Below, piece by piece: positions 26,048-34,329 of a stretch of DNA of 64,000 bases. Source of the DNA: Vibrio agarivorans. GTDB lineage: Bacteria > Pseudomonadota > Gammaproteobacteria > Enterobacterales > Vibrionaceae. The stretch covers positions 2,266,241 through 2,330,240 of the forward strand of contig NZ_JAUFQF010000004.1 of the NCBI RefSeq assembly GCF_030409635.1. The letters run 5' to 3'. Both the position numbers and the translations under genes were made by a program. Positions within the stretch are counted from its first letter, which is position 1. Every line of letters starts with the position of its first letter. A model generated the notes under the pieces. That model was not told the DNA's origin, did no database searches, and was given only the letters and a program-made list of their open reading frames with translations.

Positions 26048-27036
26048 AATTTGAGTGCCTTGTCAGTCAGTTGCTCTTTGTTGTCGATCGTCTCTAGGAT
26101 TCGGTTATCTAACACCTGCATTAAATAGTTTAGAAGTGTGCTGTGACGACGTTGAACTCTTTTAATTCTATGGGGCTTAGTTGGGTGAAACAGTTGGCTG
26201 AAACTCAATAGTTGCATCGGGTTTTTCTTAACCCAAAGCCAAGAGCCAAGCTCTAGAGTGAGTGGCAGAAAGTGATGACTAGATTGCTCAAAGTGTTGGA
26301 GATACTGCCAATCCCAAAAATCCCCATGCGTTGTGTATTGGTGCCACTGCGGCTCAAACTGATAGAGCTCGTAGTGTGGGTAGCTCTTGCGAAACAGTCG
26401 ATATAGCAAATAATACTGCTCAATATTGTCTGGCGGTTTTTTATGGTGGGCGAAAGGAAACCAAAGACGGTCTTTAGTACCAAAGCCACTATGTAGATCG
26501 AGCACAATCGTCGAGGAGGCCGACCGACTCACATTTAATAGATAGTTTGAAGTGTGAGTCAGCTCTTTTTCCATATTATCGGGATTACCTCGAAACCAAG
26601 GTAACTTGCTCGAAATCGTTTGTCCTGCATAAAGCTGCATTGCTGGGTTTGTCGCGTTGACAGGGGCGTTACGCATTAAGTCGACGCCGTTATGATTGGC
26701 TCTTTTTTTTAACGCTACGCCCCACGGATTAACTACGGGTATCGCTATTAGCTGTATCCGTGTCAGCAAGCGTTGTAACTCTTTGTCCCATTGTATGCGG
26801 CGCATTAGGCTCTTAATAAACGCCAGAATTATCTGGCTACCTATACGTTCAACACCGTGAATCGAACCGGTTAAAACGAGGCAGGGAAGAGTAGGGTCTT
26901 TTGCACCTATATTCAGTGCATAAAGCGGGAGAGAGTGATTTTCATGTTGTATGTGTGCGAGTTCAATGAGGTCGACCTGCGCATTTTTATTGCTTAGATT
27001 GAGTATATGTTCAATTTCTCTTGGCAGATGGCTCAT
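26035..27036 (-). CDS. M14-like zinc carboxypeptidase / deacylase
   Basis: 333 residues. The zinc ligands are visible: H60 and E63 in GSIHGVERIG and H182 in LDLHSGFG; the catalytic glutamate is likely E262 in LTLELGSW. PVVNPWGVALKKRANHNGVDLMRN is a typical M14 substrate-loop region (NPWG, RANxNGVDLxRN). This form belongs to the small M14 / aspartoacylase-like group that includes murein peptide amidases. There is no signal peptide. The 13-bp overlap with the hydrolase gene points to a joint role, perhaps sequential cleavage of a peptide or amide and an ester. The exact substrate is unknown. Confidence 0.8.
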   Translation of the reverse strand: MSHLPREIEHILNLSNKNAQVDLIELAHIQHENHSLPLYALNIGAKDPTLPCLVLTGSIHGVERIGSQIILAFIKSLMRRIQWDKELQRLLTRIQLIAIPVVNPWGVALKKRANHNGVDLMRNAPVNATNPAMQLYAGQTISSKLPWFRGNPDNMEKELTHTSNYLLNVSRSASSTIVLDLHSGFGTKDRLWFPFAHHKKPPDNIEQYYLLYRLFRKSYPHYELYQFEPQWHQYTTHGDFWDWQYLQHFEQSSHHFLPLTLELGSWLWVKKNPMQLLSFSQLFHPTKPHRIKRVQRRHSTLLNYLMQVLDNRILETIDNKEQLTDKALKLWYP

Positions 27037-27126
27037 CGTTAAACCAGTGTGCTCTTGTTTGAGCGTATCAGTTTGAATGTATAGCGTTAAGTGTATGAGT
27101 CGATGGGCACGTCGTTGTTAAACATT

Positions 27127-27168
27127 TATTTCAGTGGTAGTTCATTTTTACTCACTACCACTGAAATA
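27127..27168 (-). terminator. 15-bp perfect inverted repeat downstream of the LysE-type gene
   Basis: TATTTCAGTGGTAGT (27127-27141) and ACTACCACTGAAATA (27154-27168) pair perfectly around 12 bases, 15 bp past the stop codon of the minus-strand gene. The flanking T content is modest, so termination is likely but not certain. Confidence 0.65.
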
Positions 27169-27182
27169 GAGGTGTTACGTCT

Positions 27183-27767
27183 TTAAAGCATAGGTAAAGT
27201 GCTGCCTAGTAATAATGCCCCCATTGACCAGTTAAAGGCTCTCAAACGTTTAGGGGTGTTGAGTAAGCGACCAATTTCTCGTCCCATCAAAGTCCATAAT
27301 GTGCCTGATGGAATGTTTGCCATGGCGAATACCACACTGATGATGATGACACCCGTCACATCACTAGTGGTGTTGTAGACGGTGATAGACGTAAGCGCCA
27401 TCGTCCACCCTTTTGGATTTACCCACTGGAACAGACACGCGCCAATAAAGCTCATCGGTTCATAGTCTGTTGCTTTCAGTTCGCGCTTGCTGGTGACGAT
27501 TTTATAAGTCAAAAAGAGTAGGTACGCTAGACAGGCCCATTTAAGCCCCTGTTGCAGTTGAGGGTATAGTTCGAAGACTGAACCAAGCCCGATACCCACC
27601 ACCAGCACCATAAATGAAAATCCGCACATAATGCCCGCCATATGCGGCAGTGTGCGAACAAAGCCAACATTCGCCCCTGAGGTGAGCAACATGATGTTGT
27701 TCGGACCAGGCGTAAAGGTTGAGACGAAAGCAAAAATCGCTAGTGCGTATATCACACCCATTTCCAT
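27183..27767 (-). CDS. LysE/RhtB-family exporter
   Basis: 194 residues from ATG 27767, with GGAGAACTC just upstream; the frame extends to 27821 without family resemblance. Six membrane segments and the signature TFTPGPNNIMLLTSGANVGF, LFLTYKIVTS and ACLFQWVNPKGWTMAL mark the family. The GPNNIMLL form is typical of the subgroup exporting basic or thiol amino acids. The gene is divergent from an Lrp-type regulator with about 108 bp between their starts, so that regulator probably controls it in response to an amino acid. Confidence 0.87.
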   Translation of the reverse strand: MEMGVIYALAIFAFVSTFTPGPNNIMLLTSGANVGFVRTLPHMAGIMCGFSFMVLVVGIGLGSVFELYPQLQQGLKWACLAYLLFLTYKIVTSKRELKATDYEPMSFIGACLFQWVNPKGWTMALTSITVYNTTSDVTGVIIISVVFAMANIPSGTLWTLMGREIGRLLNTPKRLRAFNWSMGALLLGSTLPML

Positions 27768-27874
27768 AATGAGTTCTCCATTTGTTGTCGTTGAGGAGAG
27801 TTTATATTCATATATGCGCAATTTTGTGTTTAAAATTGACTAAAATGATTTTTTTACACAACAAATGGTCACTT

Positions 27875-28315
27875 ATGGATGCGTTTGAACAAAAGATATT
27901 GCGTGAGCTTAAGCAAAATGGTCGAATTTCTAATGTTGAATTAGCGGATAAGGTGGGATTGTCCCCTTCAGCGACACTGCGCCGTGTACAAGAGCTAGAA
28001 CGAACAGGTGTGATATCTGGCTACCAAGCGAATATTAATCGCGAGAAAGTAGGGATTGGATTTATCGCTTATGTCTCCGTCGGTCTATCAAGTCACAGAA
28101 AACAGGCTCAGCTAAGTTTTGAACAACACGTTGAGTTTGAGGATCAGGTTGTAGAGTGCCATAACATTACCGGAGCGAGTGAGTATCTGTTGCGGGTTGA
28201 GACTAAAGACTTGGCCAGCTATAAAACATTCCATGCTGATGTACTTGGAGAGTGCCCCGTTGTTGACTCAATAACTACTATGGTTGTGATGGACTCGCCA
28301 AAAGATATTCGATAA
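27875..28315 (+). CDS. Lrp/AsnC-family transcriptional regulator
   Basis: 146 residues from ATG 27875; upstream in-frame codons give no family match. The N-terminal helix-turn-helix is FEQKILRELKQNGRISNVELADKVGLSPSATLRRVQELERTGVI, followed by the RAM effector domain (FIAYVSVGLSSH, VVECHNITGASEYLLRVETKDL, VDSITTMVVM). Lrp-type proteins form octamers and bind amino acids. Being divergent from a LysE-type exporter, it is probably the local sensor that turns on export. A shared terminator separates it from the convergent phnE gene. Confidence 0.9.
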   Translation: MDAFEQKILRELKQNGRISNVELADKVGLSPSATLRRVQELERTGVISGYQANINREKVGIGFIAYVSVGLSSHRKQAQLSFEQHVEFEDQVVECHNITGASEYLLRVETKDLASYKTFHADVLGECPVVDSITTMVVMDSPKDIR

Positions 28316-28340
28316 GACCAAGAATTCGATGAAGATAAGA

Positions 28341-28374
28341 AAGGTGCAAGAAAGCAGGGCTTTCACTGCACCTT
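28341..28374. terminator. Bidirectional terminator between the Lrp gene and phnE
   Basis: AAGGTGCA (28341-28348) pairs with TGCACCTT (28367-28374), with an inner GAAAGC/GCTTTC stem. The two convergent genes end on either side. Confidence 0.75.
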
Positions 28375-28382
28375 AATGGGGG

Positions 28383-29189
28383 TTAGATGAGTGCCGCTCG
28401 CGCTTTTGCTGATATCCACTCGGAGACGATAACCGTCACCAGTATCGAACAGAAAATCACGGTTACTTGTGGCCAAGCAAGGATTGACATCGATTCTTGA
28501 AGTTTCAAGCCAATACCACCTGCACCGACAAGACCCAATACGGTTGATTCACGAATGTTGATATCCCAACGAAATAGGCTCGTACCGATAAAACTTGGCA
28601 AGATTTGCGGTAACACGCCGTAGCTCAATACTTGCAACTCAGAGGCTCCGGTCGCTCGTATTGCTGCGACTTGAGTTTCGTTTACCTCTTCAATTGCTTC
28701 ATACACAAGCTTAGAGACAAAGCCTATAGAACGTAGTGCGATGGCAATGATACCCGCAAGTAATCCTGGCCCCATGATTGCTACAAGTAATAGTGCCCAA
28801 ATAAGTGAGTTAATTGAACGGCTTGATGCAATAATGAGCAGCGCTATCGGACGAGCAATGGTTTGGCTCGGTGTCGTATTGCGCGCGGCTAAAAATGCAA
28901 TCGGGAAAGCAATGACAACGCCAAGTGCAGTACCCAGTGTCGCGATATTGATAGTATCCCAAAGTGGAACCCATAGCTGCTCTAAGTAGCTCCAACGAGG
29001 GGGCCACATACGCGATGAAATATCAGAAAACTGCTTAGGTGCATCAACAACAAAGAACCACATGGTGTCTTCGTTCATTACTTGCCAACAAAAAACAGTT
29101 AACGCAACAAACGCCAACCAAAGGACAAATTGTTGTAGTGATTCTTTTGGAGTGTAACGGCTCCATTGAACCGGTGTAGACGTGTTCAT
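28383..29189 (-). CDS. phnE: Phosphonate-type ABC transporter permease (second PhnE)
   Basis: 268 residues, six membrane segments. PhnE motifs are LWDTINIATLGTALGVVIAFPIA, RSINSLIWALLLVAIMGPG, the EAA loop YEAIEEVNETQVAAIRATGAS, and FRWDINIRESTVLGLVGAGGIG. The start overlaps the last base of the preceding phnE copy. Two PhnE-type genes in tandem would form a heterodimeric channel. No C-P lyase, phosphonatase or phosphite dehydrogenase gene is in the window. Confidence 0.9.
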   Translation of the reverse strand: MNTSTPVQWSRYTPKESLQQFVLWLAFVALTVFCWQVMNEDTMWFFVVDAPKQFSDISSRMWPPRWSYLEQLWVPLWDTINIATLGTALGVVIAFPIAFLAARNTTPSQTIARPIALLIIASSRSINSLIWALLLVAIMGPGLLAGIIAIALRSIGFVSKLVYEAIEEVNETQVAAIRATGASELQVLSYGVLPQILPSFIGTSLFRWDINIRESTVLGLVGAGGIGLKLQESMSILAWPQVTVIFCSILVTVIVSEWISAKARAALI

Positions 29190-29986
29190 TAACGAATGCT
29201 CTTTCTGATCTGTGTGGAGAGAAACTCAGCGGCCATAACAATAGCGATGATGATCATTAGGATAGCTGCAGCCGCGCTGTACTCGTAGCGATCCATAGCT
29301 GTGTTCAGTGTGGCACCAATACCGCCTGCGCCTACAATGCCGATAACCGCAGATTCACGGAAGTTGATATCGAAACGGTATAAGCAAAGGCCAATAATGC
29401 GAGGCATAACTTGAGGCTGCACCGCGTAGTTAACTTGTTGTAACCAGCTTGCACCTGCCGATCTCATTGCGGTCAGTGGGGCAGGGTTGAGTGCTTCAAT
29501 TTCATCCGCAAACAGCTTGGCTAAGAAGCCGATAGTTGCAATAGTAAGAGTGACAAAACCAGCAAAAGTACCAAAACCGAACAGTGCTACACACAAAATC
29601 GCAATAATGATTTCCTGTAAGCTACGTGCAACGGCAACGAAGCTTCGGCAGAAGTAGTAAACTGGTTTAGGTGCGAGATTCTTTGCCGCACCTAAGCCAA
29701 ATGGGATTGAGAGAATAATACCGGCCACGGTTGATGTCATTGTCATCGTTAAGCTTTCTACAAGCCCTTGTGAGATGTTATTCCATCGTCCGCTAAAGTC
29801 TGGACTCATAAACGCTTTGATGAAGTTAAGACCACGCTCAGAGCCTTCATAAATTCGAATCCAGTTGATTTCAATTGATTGAGTCGCAGCATAAAGATAC
29901 AGAGCAATCGCAATCCAAATACCATTTCTAACCCAGGCATTTTGAATCAGTGGCGGTTTTTTCCATGTTGTTGGGTAGTGGCTCAT
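29189..29986 (-). CDS. phnE: Phosphonate-type ABC transporter permease (first PhnE)
   Basis: 265 residues. The same plan as the following copy: [65 protein letters not shown] (EAA loop) and [20 protein letters not shown]. It overlaps the ATPase gene by four bases and the second permease by one, so the three are translationally coupled. The two permeases share only scattered residues, so this is an old duplication. Confidence 0.9.
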   Translation of the reverse strand: MSHYPTTWKKPPLIQNAWVRNGIWIAIALYLYAATQSIEINWIRIYEGSERGLNFIKAFMSPDFSGRWNNISQGLVESLTMTMTSTVAGIILSIPFGLGAAKNLAPKPVYYFCRSFVAVARSLQEIIIAILCVALFGFGTFAGFVTLTIATIGFLAKLFADEIEALNPAPLTAMRSAGASWLQQVNYAVQPQVMPRIIGLCLYRFDINFRESAVIGIVGAGGIGATLNTAMDRYEYSAAAAILMIIIAIVMAAEFLSTQIRKSIR

Positions 29987-30789
29987 ACTGCTAGCCCCAA
30001 TTCTAGTTCAGCGTCTTGCACTTCTTCATTGCTGGTCGCATTCCAGTCTTCTTCACCGTAGATAGTGGTCAATGCCGCTTCGTCTAGCAAATCAGGTGAG
30101 CCATCAAATACCACTTCGCCTGCGTTTAATCCCACAATACGGTCAACGAATTGTGTCGCGAGGTTTACATCATGAATGTTGATGATCGCAGGCAGTTGGC
30201 TTTCTCGACAGATATCGGTAATCAAACGCATGATTTGACGCGCAGTTTTAGGGTCAAGAGCAGCGGTTGGCTCATCAATCAACAGTAGAGAAGGTTGTTG
30301 GGCTAACGCTCGGGCAATACCGACACGTTGTCTCTGACCACCAGAAAGGGCATCAGCACGCTTGTCAGCGTGTGTTAATAGACCCACTCGGTCTAATAGG
30401 GCGTAGGCATTTTGAATATCAGTCTCAGGGTATCTACGTAGGAAGCTACGCCAAAATGGGACATAGCCAAGACGCCCGGAAAGGACGTTTTCCATCACAG
30501 TAAGACGTTCAATAAGCGCGTACTCTTGGAAAATCATACCGATTTGGCGGCGCGCTTGTTTTAGTTGACCTTTTGAAAGGTTGGTCAGATCGTTACCTTC
30601 AAATAGAACTTCACCTGATGTCGGTTCAGTGAGACGGTTGATACAGCGAATCAGGGTTGATTTACCAGCACCAGATGGGCCGATAAGTCCTACCACTTCA
30701 CCAGCTTGAATCGACAGGTTCACATCTGTGAGGGCCTTGTCAGAATTAGAGTAATGCTTTGTTAAGCCTTTAAGTGTCAGTGTGGACAT
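29983..30789 (-). CDS. phnC: Phosphonate-type ABC transporter ATP-binding protein
   Basis: 268 residues. Walker [11 protein letters not shown]-loop [23 protein letters not shown], signature [15 protein letters not shown], Walker [17 protein letters not shown] and H-loop INIHDVNLA are all intact. ENVLSGRLG and the NIHDV H-loop are PhnC-specific. It energises import through the two PhnE permeases. A hairpin separates it from phnD upstream. Confidence 0.92.
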   Translation of the reverse strand: MSTLTLKGLTKHYSNSDKALTDVNLSIQAGEVVGLIGPSGAGKSTLIRCINRLTEPTSGEVLFEGNDLTNLSKGQLKQARRQIGMIFQEYALIERLTVMENVLSGRLGYVPFWRSFLRRYPETDIQNAYALLDRVGLLTHADKRADALSGGQRQRVGIARALAQQPSLLLIDEPTAALDPKTARQIMRLITDICRESQLPAIINIHDVNLATQFVDRIVGLNAGEVVFDGSPDLLDEAALTTIYGEEDWNATSNEEVQDAELELGLAV

Positions 30790-30827
30790 GGTTTACCTTA
30801 GGAGTTGAATAGGTTGCCGAATGTAAC

Positions 30828-30853
30828 AAGATGCAGCCAATAGGCTGCATCTT
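30828..30853 (-). promoter_or_regulatory. Hairpin between phnD and phnC
   Basis: AAGATGCAGCC and GGCTGCATCTT, 11 bp perfect with an AATA loop. No clear T-run on the minus strand, so it probably attenuates or protects the phnD message, raising binding protein over transporter. Confidence 0.65.
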
Positions 30854-30896
30854 AATTCGTAGTACTTTGTTGAGTAATACTTTTAGTGACTAGAGG

Positions 30897-31835
30897 TTAG
30901 CTACAAGTGTAAGAAACTTCGTTTGCTGTATCGATGGTACGAATCACTTCCCAGTGCTCTTGGTAAGTGATTGGGATGAATTGAGATTCACCGTTACGCT
31001 CGAACTCTTCTTTTAGCTTTGTACCTTCCCAGTCAAACGTGAAGAACGCTTGTTGAATTTTCTCTTGAAGATCTGGGTGTAGGTTGTGAGCAAAACCGTA
31101 AGCCGTTGTTGGGAACGTTTGAGACTTATAGATAGACTTGATTGCGTCTTCTTTAACTACTTCACGGTCTAGCATGCGTGTTAGAACCGAGTTAGCCACT
31201 GCCGCAGCGTCGTAATCTTTGTGTGCAACACCTAGGATAGAGTTATCGTGAGCACCAGAGAATGCTGGGTTAAAATCAGCATCAGGCTTTAGGCCGTACT
31301 CTGCATCAAGGATAGCCGAAGGCGCTTTAAAACCAGAGTTTGAAGTTTGAGAAGTAAACGCGAGTTGCTTACCTTTCAGGTCTTCAACCTTTTCGATACC
31401 TGACTCTGGGTGAGTGATGATTTCCATTTCGTAACCGAAAGAACCATCTTCACCAGCCATGATAGTAAAAGGATTAAAGCCAGCACAGTTTACTGCTAGT
31501 GGTGTAGAACCCGTGTTGAAACCAGCAATATGAAGGCGGCCTGAACGCATTGCTTCAATTTGAGCTGCGTTGTTTTGTACAGGGAAGAAACGAACGCTTT
31601 TGCCAGTTGTTTTTTCCAAGTGTGTTAGGAACTCACTCCAAACGTCAGCGTATACTGCAGGGTCTTCAACAGGTGTGTAAGCGAAGATTAGAGTTGATGG
31701 GTCAGACCATTCTGACTCAGCAGTAGGAAGGTCAGCAACAAGGTTACCAGTACGGTCTTCGTAACGTGCATCCATCGCTACGGTATTGAAAGACATCACT
31801 AGTGCTGCAGCGACAGCTGATTTGATAAGTTTCAT
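30897..31835 (-). CDS. phnD: Phosphonate/phosphite-type ABC substrate-binding protein
   Basis: 312 residues with a signal peptide (MKLIKSAVAAALVMSFNTVA). PhnD family features: FAYTPVEDPAVYADVWSEFL, YLEKTTGKSVRFFPVQNNAAQIEAMRSGRL (as FLTHLEKTTG), IAGFNTGSTPLAVNCAG, LAFTSQTSNSGFKAPSAIL and GAHDNSILGVAHKDYDAAAV. Cys in NCAGF and the final CS residues may form a disulfide. Family ligands are phosphonates (such as 2-aminoethylphosphonate), phosphite or phosphate, and the sequence does not decide. First gene of the operon. No convincing Pho box was found upstream. Confidence 0.87.
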   Translation of the reverse strand: MKLIKSAVAAALVMSFNTVAMDARYEDRTGNLVADLPTAESEWSDPSTLIFAYTPVEDPAVYADVWSEFLTHLEKTTGKSVRFFPVQNNAAQIEAMRSGRLHIAGFNTGSTPLAVNCAGFNPFTIMAGEDGSFGYEMEIITHPESGIEKVEDLKGKQLAFTSQTSNSGFKAPSAILDAEYGLKPDADFNPAFSGAHDNSILGVAHKDYDAAAVANSVLTRMLDREVVKEDAIKSIYKSQTFPTTAYGFAHNLHPDLQEKIQQAFFTFDWEGTKLKEEFERNGESQFIPITYQEHWEVIRTIDTANEVSYTCS

Positions 31836-31978
31836 CTTGAATACTCATTAGTTTTACTGAAAAAGTTGACGTTAAGGTAGTGGTCCAATGTGACAGTAAA
31901 TTCGCAGATCTATGACGGAAAAAAGACAGCGAGTAACAAAATGTGTTGTTTAGGGGAGTTTTAACAAGTTAAAACAAA

Positions 31979-32013
31979 AACACCCTCCTTCGCACAAGGC
32001 GTCGGAGGGTGTT
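31979..32013 (-). terminator. Terminator of the AGCS symporter gene
   Basis: AACACCCTCC and GGAGGGTGTT pair over 10 bp with an inner CGC/GCG. On the minus strand it is followed by a T-rich tract, as required for the gene ending at 32070. Confidence 0.85.
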
Positions 32014-32069
32014 CATGAGGTAAGTCATAAAACTTAAGTTTTATGTGGATAATTACATATTTTTATCAA

Positions 32070-33437
32070 CTAGATAGCTGTTTTCTGCATTTTAGGCTGT
32101 TTAGCCGTATTGAAGAATAGTTTGGTTTCTTCAATGACAACATGACGTAACAGGATTAATCCAATCAAGTTTGGAATCGCCATTAGTCCATTAACGATGT
32201 CAGCGATAAGCCAAATCATGTCTAAATGTAAGAATGCACCCGATGCAACTAAACATAAGAATACGACTTTGTACGGTAGGATACCTTTTGTTCCAAAAAG
32301 GAAAACGACACAACGTTCCCCGTAGTAGTTCCAGCCAAGAATCGTAGTGAACGCGAAGAAGATAAGGCCGACAGAGACAAGCATTGGCCCGAGCGTGTGA
32401 GCATTCAAACCCGTAGCGAAAGCATGGGTTGTCATTGCTGCGCCAGCAAGATCACCTTGCCACGCGCCTGTTAAGATCAACGCTAATCCCGTCATTGTAC
32501 AAATGATGATGGTATCAAAGAAAGTACCCGTCATAGAGATAAGCCCCTGACGTACACACGAGTCGGTTTTCGCTGATGCTGCTGCAATAGGCGCACTACC
32601 TAGACCAGCTTCGTTCGAGAACACGCCGCGCGCGATACCAGATTGAATCGCCAGCATAATGCTCGCGCCTAAGAAGCCACCACTTGCTGCAGTCGGAGTA
32701 AACGCTGACGTCACAACGAGCGTTAACGCGTCTACTAGGTGCTCGACATTCATTAAGATAACCGCTAAGCAAGATACAATGTAAAGTGCCGCCATTGATG
32801 GAACAATTTTACCCGCTACTTTAGCGATAGACTGAATACCACCAAGCGTTACACATGCAACGAGAATGGTCAGTACAACGGCTGTAATTTCTCGGTCAAT
32901 CCCAAATGAGATTTGAGTCGCATCAAGAATTGCATTCACTTGCGGGAAAGTACCGATACCCAGAAGGGCAACACCCAATGCAAATACAGCGAAAATTACT
33001 GCCAAAACGTTTGAGCCCACACCATACTTCAAGTAGTACATTGGGCCGCCAACCATTTGGCCTTTTGAGTCTACCTTACGGTATTTAACCGCAAGCAAAC
33101 ATTCTGCGTATTTGGTTGCCATGCCGAATAGAGCAGCTAGCCACATCCAAAATAGTGCGCCCGGGCCACCAAGTTTAATTGCGGTTGCCACACCAACGAT
33201 ATTACCAGTACCGATAGTCGCCGATAGGGCAGTACAAAGCGCAGCAAATGGTGAAACATCGCCTTCTTTGCCAGATGATTTGCTGAAAACGTATTTTAGT
33301 GCGGTTGGAAGGTGGCGAAACTGCAACAAACCAAGACGAAAAGTGAAATAGATACCCGTACCAACCAAAAGGATCAGTAGCGGTGGACCCCAAACGAGGT
33401 TGTCGATAGTTTGTAATACAGATTGAATAGTGGTCAT
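32070..33437 (-). CDS. alsT: Sodium:alanine/glycine symporter (AGCS family)
   Basis: 455 residues with about ten membrane helices. Family signatures: FALCTALSATIGTGNIVGVATAI (as PFAALCTALSATIGTGN), GGPGALFWMWLAALFGMATKYAE, GGPMYYL, GVFSNEAGLGSAPIAAA and WNYYGERC. It imports alanine or glycine with Na+. AAGGGGAA lies upstream of the ATG. The long 5' leader carries a tandem glycine riboswitch, so glycine is the likely substrate or signal. The same pair, tandem glycine riboswitch and AGCS symporter, is known from V. cholerae. Confidence 0.9.
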   Translation of the reverse strand: MTTIQSVLQTIDNLVWGPPLLILLVGTGIYFTFRLGLLQFRHLPTALKYVFSKSSGKEGDVSPFAALCTALSATIGTGNIVGVATAIKLGGPGALFWMWLAALFGMATKYAECLLAVKYRKVDSKGQMVGGPMYYLKYGVGSNVLAVIFAVFALGVALLGIGTFPQVNAILDATQISFGIDREITAVVLTILVACVTLGGIQSIAKVAGKIVPSMAALYIVSCLAVILMNVEHLVDALTLVVTSAFTPTAASGGFLGASIMLAIQSGIARGVFSNEAGLGSAPIAAASAKTDSCVRQGLISMTGTFFDTIIICTMTGLALILTGAWQGDLAGAAMTTHAFATGLNAHTLGPMLVSVGLIFFAFTTILGWNYYGERCVVFLFGTKGILPYKVVFLCLVASGAFLHLDMIWLIADIVNGLMAIPNLIGLILLRHVVIEETKLFFNTAKQPKMQKTAI

Positions 33438-33582
33438 TTGATTCCCCTTAATAGATACATCGTAACTAAGGAGAAGAGTGAAAGGTGCTAGAGCTAATTA
33501 GAGATCGTCGCGAATACAAACCTTCTACGACCAATACCTTAAGACGATATTGCCCGAAAAAAGTGAGAACAAATTTTCACTC

Positions 33583-33755
33583 CTCTGTCCTTTTGCCTGA
33601 GAGTTTCACTATCGTGCGATAGCTTGCTCCTTCGGCGACCGCTCTCTACAAAGTAGTGCGGTTCTCTCCAGAGGTTCCTCCAACAAACAGTCCTTTTGCC
33701 TGAAATAGTTAATTCTTCGGCGGACATACTCTAAGGTATGCCTCTCTCCTGTAAG
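33583..33755 (-). promoter_or_regulatory. Tandem glycine riboswitch
   Basis: Read on the minus strand, two glycine aptamers occur in series. Each has a GGAGAGA-type start (33750-33740 and 33674-33661), a GCCGAAG core (33724-33718 and near 33640-33630) and the closing AGGCAAAAGGAC (33702-33691 and 33600-33588). The linker is the short conserved segment around GTTTGTTGGAGGAACCTC. Downstream on the minus strand lies the AGCS symporter. In Vibrio the tandem riboswitch controls this symporter; whether glycine turns it off (export of an expression platform) or on cannot be read reliably. Confidence 0.92.
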
Positions 33756-33768
33756 TCTTCATCGGAAC

Positions 33769-33793
33769 GTTTACTCGATTTAGTCGAGTAAAC
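33769..33793. promoter_or_regulatory. Perfect 10-bp palindrome just upstream of the glycine riboswitch
   Basis: GTTTACTCGA (33769-33778), TTTAG, TCGAGTAAAC (33784-33793). It sits where the promoter of the symporter transcript should be; TTGACC on the minus strand (about 33806-33811) could be the -35 box. A regulator binding here would add control above the riboswitch. It could alternatively form the 5' end hairpin of the transcript. Confidence 0.5.
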
Positions 33794-34154
33794 TAATCTT
33801 GCTGTTGGTCAACAAGTTGGCGGTAATTTAACAAATTTATTTAAACAATCAACCTGATTTACATCAAATAATCAGTTAAAAGCCCTGAGTGGTGATTGTT
33901 TGGCCAATAATGAAGCGTTGTTTAGTATGATTTATAGACAATCTCTCGGTGGACGGCATGCTTCAAGTTTGATGCATGAATGAGGGAGGCACGTAGAATT
34001 TAGTAGAGTGAATCGCGTTACCTTTATTTACTTTTTCAACTACCAGGTTTGCGAAGAACTGACTGAAAGATAACTAACTTTCATGTACGATGAACGAATC
34101 AATATGAATAATCATTTTGATTCCCGCGATAAGGATTGAGTGGAGCAAACTCTT
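33794..34154. other. Divergent intergenic region with no gene seen
   Basis: 360 AT-rich bases between the symporter's promoter and a small membrane-protein gene. No open frame or repeat stands out; promoters for both sides should be here. Confidence 0.4.
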
Positions 34155-34313
34155 ATGATTAGACTGATTTCGATTGTTGCCTTGATTGTGATTGCCTTTT
34201 TGTTGATACGTTATCGAACCAACGAAAAATTACAGAAGATTGTCGTTATATCAGTGGTAGGTGCTTTTCTTGTCTACGCCGCTGGCGTTATGATTACTGA
34301 ATTAGCTCGATAA
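34155..34313 (+). CDS. Small membrane protein of 52 residues
   Basis: Begins MIRLISIVALIVIAFLLIRY, then a short charged turn (RTNEKLQK) and a second hydrophobic helix (IVVISVVGAFLVYAAGVMI) ending in TELAR. Both helices are long enough to span the membrane, with the basic loop probably cytoplasmic. TGGAGCAAAC precedes the ATG. The stop is 16 bp before the next gene's GTG, so they form an operon. I do not recognise the family. The coding character (in-frame, no stops, third-position bias) supports a real gene. Confidence 0.7.
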   Translation: MIRLISIVALIVIAFLLIRYRTNEKLQKIVVISVVGAFLVYAAGVMITELAR

Positions 34314-34329
34314 GCGCTTGGAGATTGTC

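Noticed and set aside
31836..31978. Possible Pho box before phnD
   Set aside because: Only one CTGTCA half-site on the minus strand; the second 7-bp repeat at the right spacing is missing.
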